64,000 bases of DNA from Strigops habroptila (lineage: Eukaryota; Chordata; Aves; Psittaciformes; Psittacidae), in NCBI RefSeq assembly GCF_004027225.2, contig NC_044278.2, forward strand, positions 80,488,923-80,552,922, in the 5' to 3' direction. The stretch's first letter is position 1. Every line of letters begins with the position of its first letter. Shown here one piece after another: positions 60,140-64,000 of this stretch. A program made the translations under genes and the position numbers. A model generated the notes under the pieces. That model was not told where the DNA came from and did not search any database. It saw only the letters and a list, made by a program, of their open reading frames with translations.

Positions 60140-63100
60140 GTGAAGGGGCTGGAAGGGGTGGGCGGCGGCGCAGGACCCTCGTCTGGACCGTGGCTGCGCT
60201 GCCGGTGTAGGGAGGAGAGAGGGGTCCGAGCAGGGGCCCTGCCCGGGAGCCGAGCCCCCGCCCGCCGTCTGACACAGTCCCCGCGGGCTGGGGCCGAGCC
60301 GGAAGGAGCCGACCCTGAGGTGAAGCTTCTCCGGGAGTAGCGGGACTTAAAGCGCAGCCCTTCGTGTTCATACGGTGTCGCTGCCCCGCAGCCGCCTCCT
60401 GATAACAGTAATAAATCGTGAACCCCTGGTTGTTTTCAGCGGAACTAGTCGTTCGTGGCGATTAGGGGTCTTTAAGTCCGTTCTCCCCATTAACGCACTC
60501 CTTTTATTTCTGGAACAGTCTTACTTCAGGTGTAAAGCAACACCGCGAGCTCAGTTGGACTCGGTCGTGGGAAAGCGTTAGCAGCAGGATGTAAACAGCC
60601 GTGCGCAGTCGCTTGGGTTTTAGTTCGTGTTTTTAGGGGGTTTTTTGGTGTTTGGGTTTGGTTGGTTGGTTTGGTGGCTTGCTTGTTGGGTTTTTTGTTT
60701 GTTTTTGTTTTATTGTTTGTTTTGGGTTTTGTTTGGGGTTGTTTTGGTGTTTTGTGGGTTTTTTTAACTATGGTGTCTGCACCTCACTCCGCAATAAAAA
60801 CAATGTTAAGCATGTGCTTTGCTCCTCCTGCTTGGTGACTGAACTATGTGATTATGGTTGAACACGACTGTATTGCAAACAAGATAGTGTGGGTTGCACC
60901 CAGGTGCGGAGTTCAGAACACCGAGTTCTGAAACAAGTTGTTGCAGTAGGTTGAGAAATTTACTTGGAACGTCTTAAAGATTCACGCATCCTGATTTCAC
61001 TCATCTTTCTGTCCTGGCAGAGTTGGGTATTCCTGGCTTTTTGGCTTTCCTTTCCTGAGATTTTAAAGCAAAGTTGATTATAGCAGCAACGTGGAAAAAC
61101 TCATCACTGATTAAGTGTCTCCTGCGTATGCCTGAGAGAGTTAAGAGCAGGATTGATGGTTCAAGCATTGTAGGAAGTGATAAGCAGTCAGTGTTTGGAA
61201 AATTGGTTGTACCGATACAGTAATATGCCAGCATCAGTGTCTTCCTCGCTGAAAGGTTATTTCTGTTGGCCTTGGATTTAAAATGGTTACATCTTTAGAC
61301 TATCAGATATATAAAACAAAGTGAACTGAACTGCCTAATTACATTTGCTTCTTCCTGTATTAAATTTGCAGACAGGTTTATTCTTTTAACTGGTCTTTTT
61401 TAATTTTTTTTATTATATGACTTCAGAAACTTCTGTAGACAAATCTGCATTCTTTCAATTTTGCATTTGTTTTGTTGTTAGGCATGTTAAGAAGTTGAAA
61501 CCAGTTATGTTTTTAAAAAGCTATTCTAATACTTCAAATTTTGAAACAAAATGACAAAAATTAGATGAACAAATTAATAAGAAATTAGATGATAAAACAG
61601 TCATCTAATTCTTTAAGTAGTATTTTTTAGTCTTGAGTTTAGACTCTTTTCTTGTCTTTGGAAAGAGGTTCCACAAGGAAATACTTTCAAAAATTTATTA
61701 TTACTCTTTTCAATTACAGGAGCATTCGAAATGTCAGTAACAAAAAACTTGTCTGGAAATGCCTTTTCCCATCCCCTACTTTTCTAGCCATAGCACTTAG
61801 AACACATAGCATCTTATTTTTTTGGAAGACTGTGACCTGAAATCCATCATCAGTATGGCTCTGGCGATGGCAGAATTGCCTTTTTTTTATGTTGGCTAGC
61901 CGTAAAAACTTGGGATAGTACCCCACAACTTCAAGAGTGGGGTTTGATCTGTAACCATCATATATTAACTACTTTAGAACTCATCCAAGTTAGCTCAGAG
62001 GTGCAACCTGTAAGTTGGCTGTGGATGACCTGGGCCACTTCTGTCAGCCGTCTCTCAGAAGTTAAATTTCCAGCTGAAAAATTCGTACAGATTCATGGTT
62101 TTGTCAGTGGCAGCTCACGCCCGGTCTTTTCGGAAGAAGATAAAAAAGGTGTCAGATCTGACGCTCTTGTCTTTGAAAAGATCAGTTATAGTGAACATGT
62201 TGCGTGTGTGGATCGGCTCTACTGTACATGCACAATAGCCCCTAGAATGTGGTAAGGGAGAAAATACAGAACTTGCCCCTCCAACGCAGTGATAAAAGCA
62301 GCCTACCTAACTAGAAAATTTATGCACATGTCTTACCTTACTAGCAAAAGATAAGGCAGGATCTCTGTAAAGGAGGACTTGGAGAGCCAAATCTAACAGT
62401 TACCTTGTGTAGTTTTTGACAGAGATGGCTTTGGAAAGACTTAAAGACATTAAACATCCCAAATTTGGCAAGTGAATAGCTTGCGCATGGTGATTGCTTG
62501 TTATAACCTAGTTGTTAGGAATATCTGTTTAGTCTAAAGTTTAAAGGAATGTTGCATTTCAGACTAGTTTATTACAAATAATATTGGGACTGTGCTCAGT
62601 AGTTGTCTCAAAGACAAACGTGACAGGTTTGCAGTGGATTTGCACATCTAATTCTTGATTAGGTTTAGGTTTATTTTTTCAATTTCAACAGTTTCAAAAT
62701 CCAGTTCCTTCATCTTTTTGCTAGTTGCAGATGATTCTAAGTCACTGTTCAGTTTTCTTGCTTTTCTTGTGTACCAGTGAAGTTCGTGGCTCAGCAGCAG
62801 AACTCTCTGCCAAGTGGAAAGCTTGTTTCAGCACAGGAGTCGTATTTTGCATCGTCTCATAGTCGTGAGCTGTGAATCACGGTAAATGTAGAGATTTTTG
62901 CCCAGTAGTGTTTTCATCTTATGCTTGCCCCTAAGTGCCACTGGGATTAAAAAATGAAGTTGAAGAAAATCAAGAGACAAATTCTGTTCATCAGTCTTTC
63001 ATGACAGTATGTTCGAGTTTGTTTACATCCTTTCATGAATAGCTTCAGACTGACAGTTTGCTTTTGTCATGTGAGTAGGTAGGTGTTAAAGATAGGTAAG

Positions 63101-64000
63101 GAGATGCTGGCTTAGAGAAAACCTATGGTTTACTGGATGATAAACAGTATAATTTTTCACTTGTATATCTATTACACTTTGGTTTAAAAAAGACTTCTGA
63201 ACTTGTACTTAGTTGCAGTACAGAGGAAGGAAAGTTAAGTGTCCAGGTCCCCCATGGACTGGGATGTGATGATCTTATATGTGTAATTGTATTTGAACGT
63301 TAAACCAGAATGATTTCAGCATGTACGAAGTACGTGTTTACCTTACAGAAATCATGGGGGCTTGGGAGGTGTTTATACATGTCAAGCACACCCCTCCCGT
63401 GGATTCTCTCAGCTTTTTAGAGACTAGAATTGAGTGTGTTGTAGTTCAGTGTGAGGTCTCATTCGTCACCCTTTAGGACACGGTATGCATTGCACTGAGG
63501 CTTTTTAAAATATGTGGTCGGCAGCAAAGTTCAGTTGTAAGCTGGCATGTATAAAAGAACACAATTTGATCAAAATGCAATGCTAGATTTATTTCAGATC
63601 TATGTAGTGGTGGGATTTTTTCCTCTTTAATAATGTAATATAAGGTATATACTATGGATGCTCTTGAGGGTGAGATGACCTTTTGCCTCAGACTTGTTGT
63701 ATTTAATATGATTTTGAAGAAAGTTTTTCCCACTCTTTTGTAAACTTTTTTTTTTTTTGTGTGTGTGTGGGTTGACGCTTCCAGACCGTTACTGGAAATC
63801 TTTCATAATCCCTGTTTACTAGTTAGTTGGAAAACCAGAAGCACACCGATGTTCTTGATGAAATATGTTTTTAAGGGTGCTGATTTAAAAGAGGTGCATA
63901 TCGAAATAACCTTTTTAAAAAGACATAAATAAAGGTTCTTTCTGGGAATAAAAATGAACTTGGTAGATACAATTTCTGCAAGATGCAGTGCTTGGAAACA
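60140..64000 (+). other. Inferred FBXL3 intron 1 (5' part)
   Basis: After the donor at 60,140 the sequence is GC-rich to about 60,350 and then AT-rich with no recognisable coding exon. It contains a G/T-rich low-complexity run (60,640-60,770) and a (GT)n run near 63,758. The open frame at 61,944-62,255 has no family resemblance. The first FBXL3 coding exon must lie beyond the window. Confidence 0.5.
60640..60770 (+). repeat. G/T-rich low-complexity tract
   Basis: About 130 bp are made almost only of G and T, with repeated GGTT, GGGTTTT and TTTG units. This is a polymorphic, possibly G-quadruplex-forming tract in the inferred first intron. Confidence 0.8.

Larger units (their letters stand above)
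59620..60350. promoter_or_regulatory. FBXL3: CpG island, inferred FBXL3 promoter
   Basis: The base composition changes abruptly to very GC-rich with dense CpG. The island contains a YY1-type motif (gccgccattttgg, 59,905-59,917) and an ETS-core site (cttccg, 59,931-59,936), both common in TATA-less housekeeping promoters. No TATA box is seen. In vertebrates FBXL3 lies downstream of MYCBP2 in the same orientation, so this is most likely its promoter. The gene assignment rests on gene order, as no FBXL3 protein sequence is visible. Confidence 0.7.

Noticed and set aside
59583..60371. A 262-codon minus-strand frame across the CpG island, with a 135-codon overlapping one
   Set aside because: GC-rich islands lack stop codons by composition. 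Pro/Arg/Gly-rich translations in several frames at once indicate no real coding.
61944..62255. A 103-codon + strand frame in the inferred FBXL3 intron
   Set aside because: It does not resemble FBXL3 or any family I know, and it has no clear splice sites.

Overview
The window is vertebrate nuclear DNA, and most probably bird. It has long introns with GT-AG splice sites, five CR1 LINE copies of the avian type (3' ends built on ATTCTATG-like repeats), T-rich and G/T-rich low-complexity runs, and one GC-rich promoter island. There are no operons, ribosome binding sites or CRISPR arrays. The species cannot be named from the sequence.

Positions 1 to about 48,930 on the + strand hold the 3' part of MYCBP2 (PAM/Highwire/RPM-1 family), a giant neuronal E3 ubiquitin ligase. 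I could place 29 exons from 2,299 to the stop codon at 48,242-48,244. Every exon junction keeps the reading frame. Together they encode about 2,018 residues, the C-terminal ~43% of the protein. In order they encode a Ser/Pro-rich linker with a 1,644-nt exon, a Cys/His zinc-binding segment, the DOC/APC10-like domain, helical linkers, a B-box-like zinc finger, further Cys-rich modules, the RING, and the tandem-cysteine domain. The two relay cysteines, the glutamate and the histidine of the RING-Cys-relay mechanism are all present.

Two splicing observations stand out. One is an unlisted, phase-compatible 102-nt candidate cassette exon at 8,420-8,521. The other is an intron with a GC-AG boundary at 21,369-22,025. 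The introns also hold a 5'-truncated CR1 with a 692-codon uninterrupted reverse transcriptase frame (31,331-33,500, minus strand), two short CR1 3' ends, and two antisense protein-like blocks (316-1,453 and 5,587-7,121) that may be decayed retrocopies.

From 48,930 to about 59,600 is intergenic DNA with two sense-strand CR1 fragments. Between about 52.4 and 55.7 kb there is a compositionally distinct block flanked by two diverged direct repeats, possibly a decayed LTR element. A CpG island at 59,620-60,350 carries YY1 and ETS motifs and a good splice donor. From the conserved vertebrate gene order MYCBP2-FBXL3 (same strand) I infer it to be the promoter and non-coding first exon of FBXL3. The rest of the window would then be FBXL3 intron 1, since no FBXL3 coding exon is visible.

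MYCBP2 and FBXL3 share a theme, as both are ubiquitin-ligase components. MYCBP2 is a RING-type ligase for axon and synapse regulation, and FBXL3 is the F-box receptor for cryptochromes. Nothing in the sequence shows that they are co-regulated.
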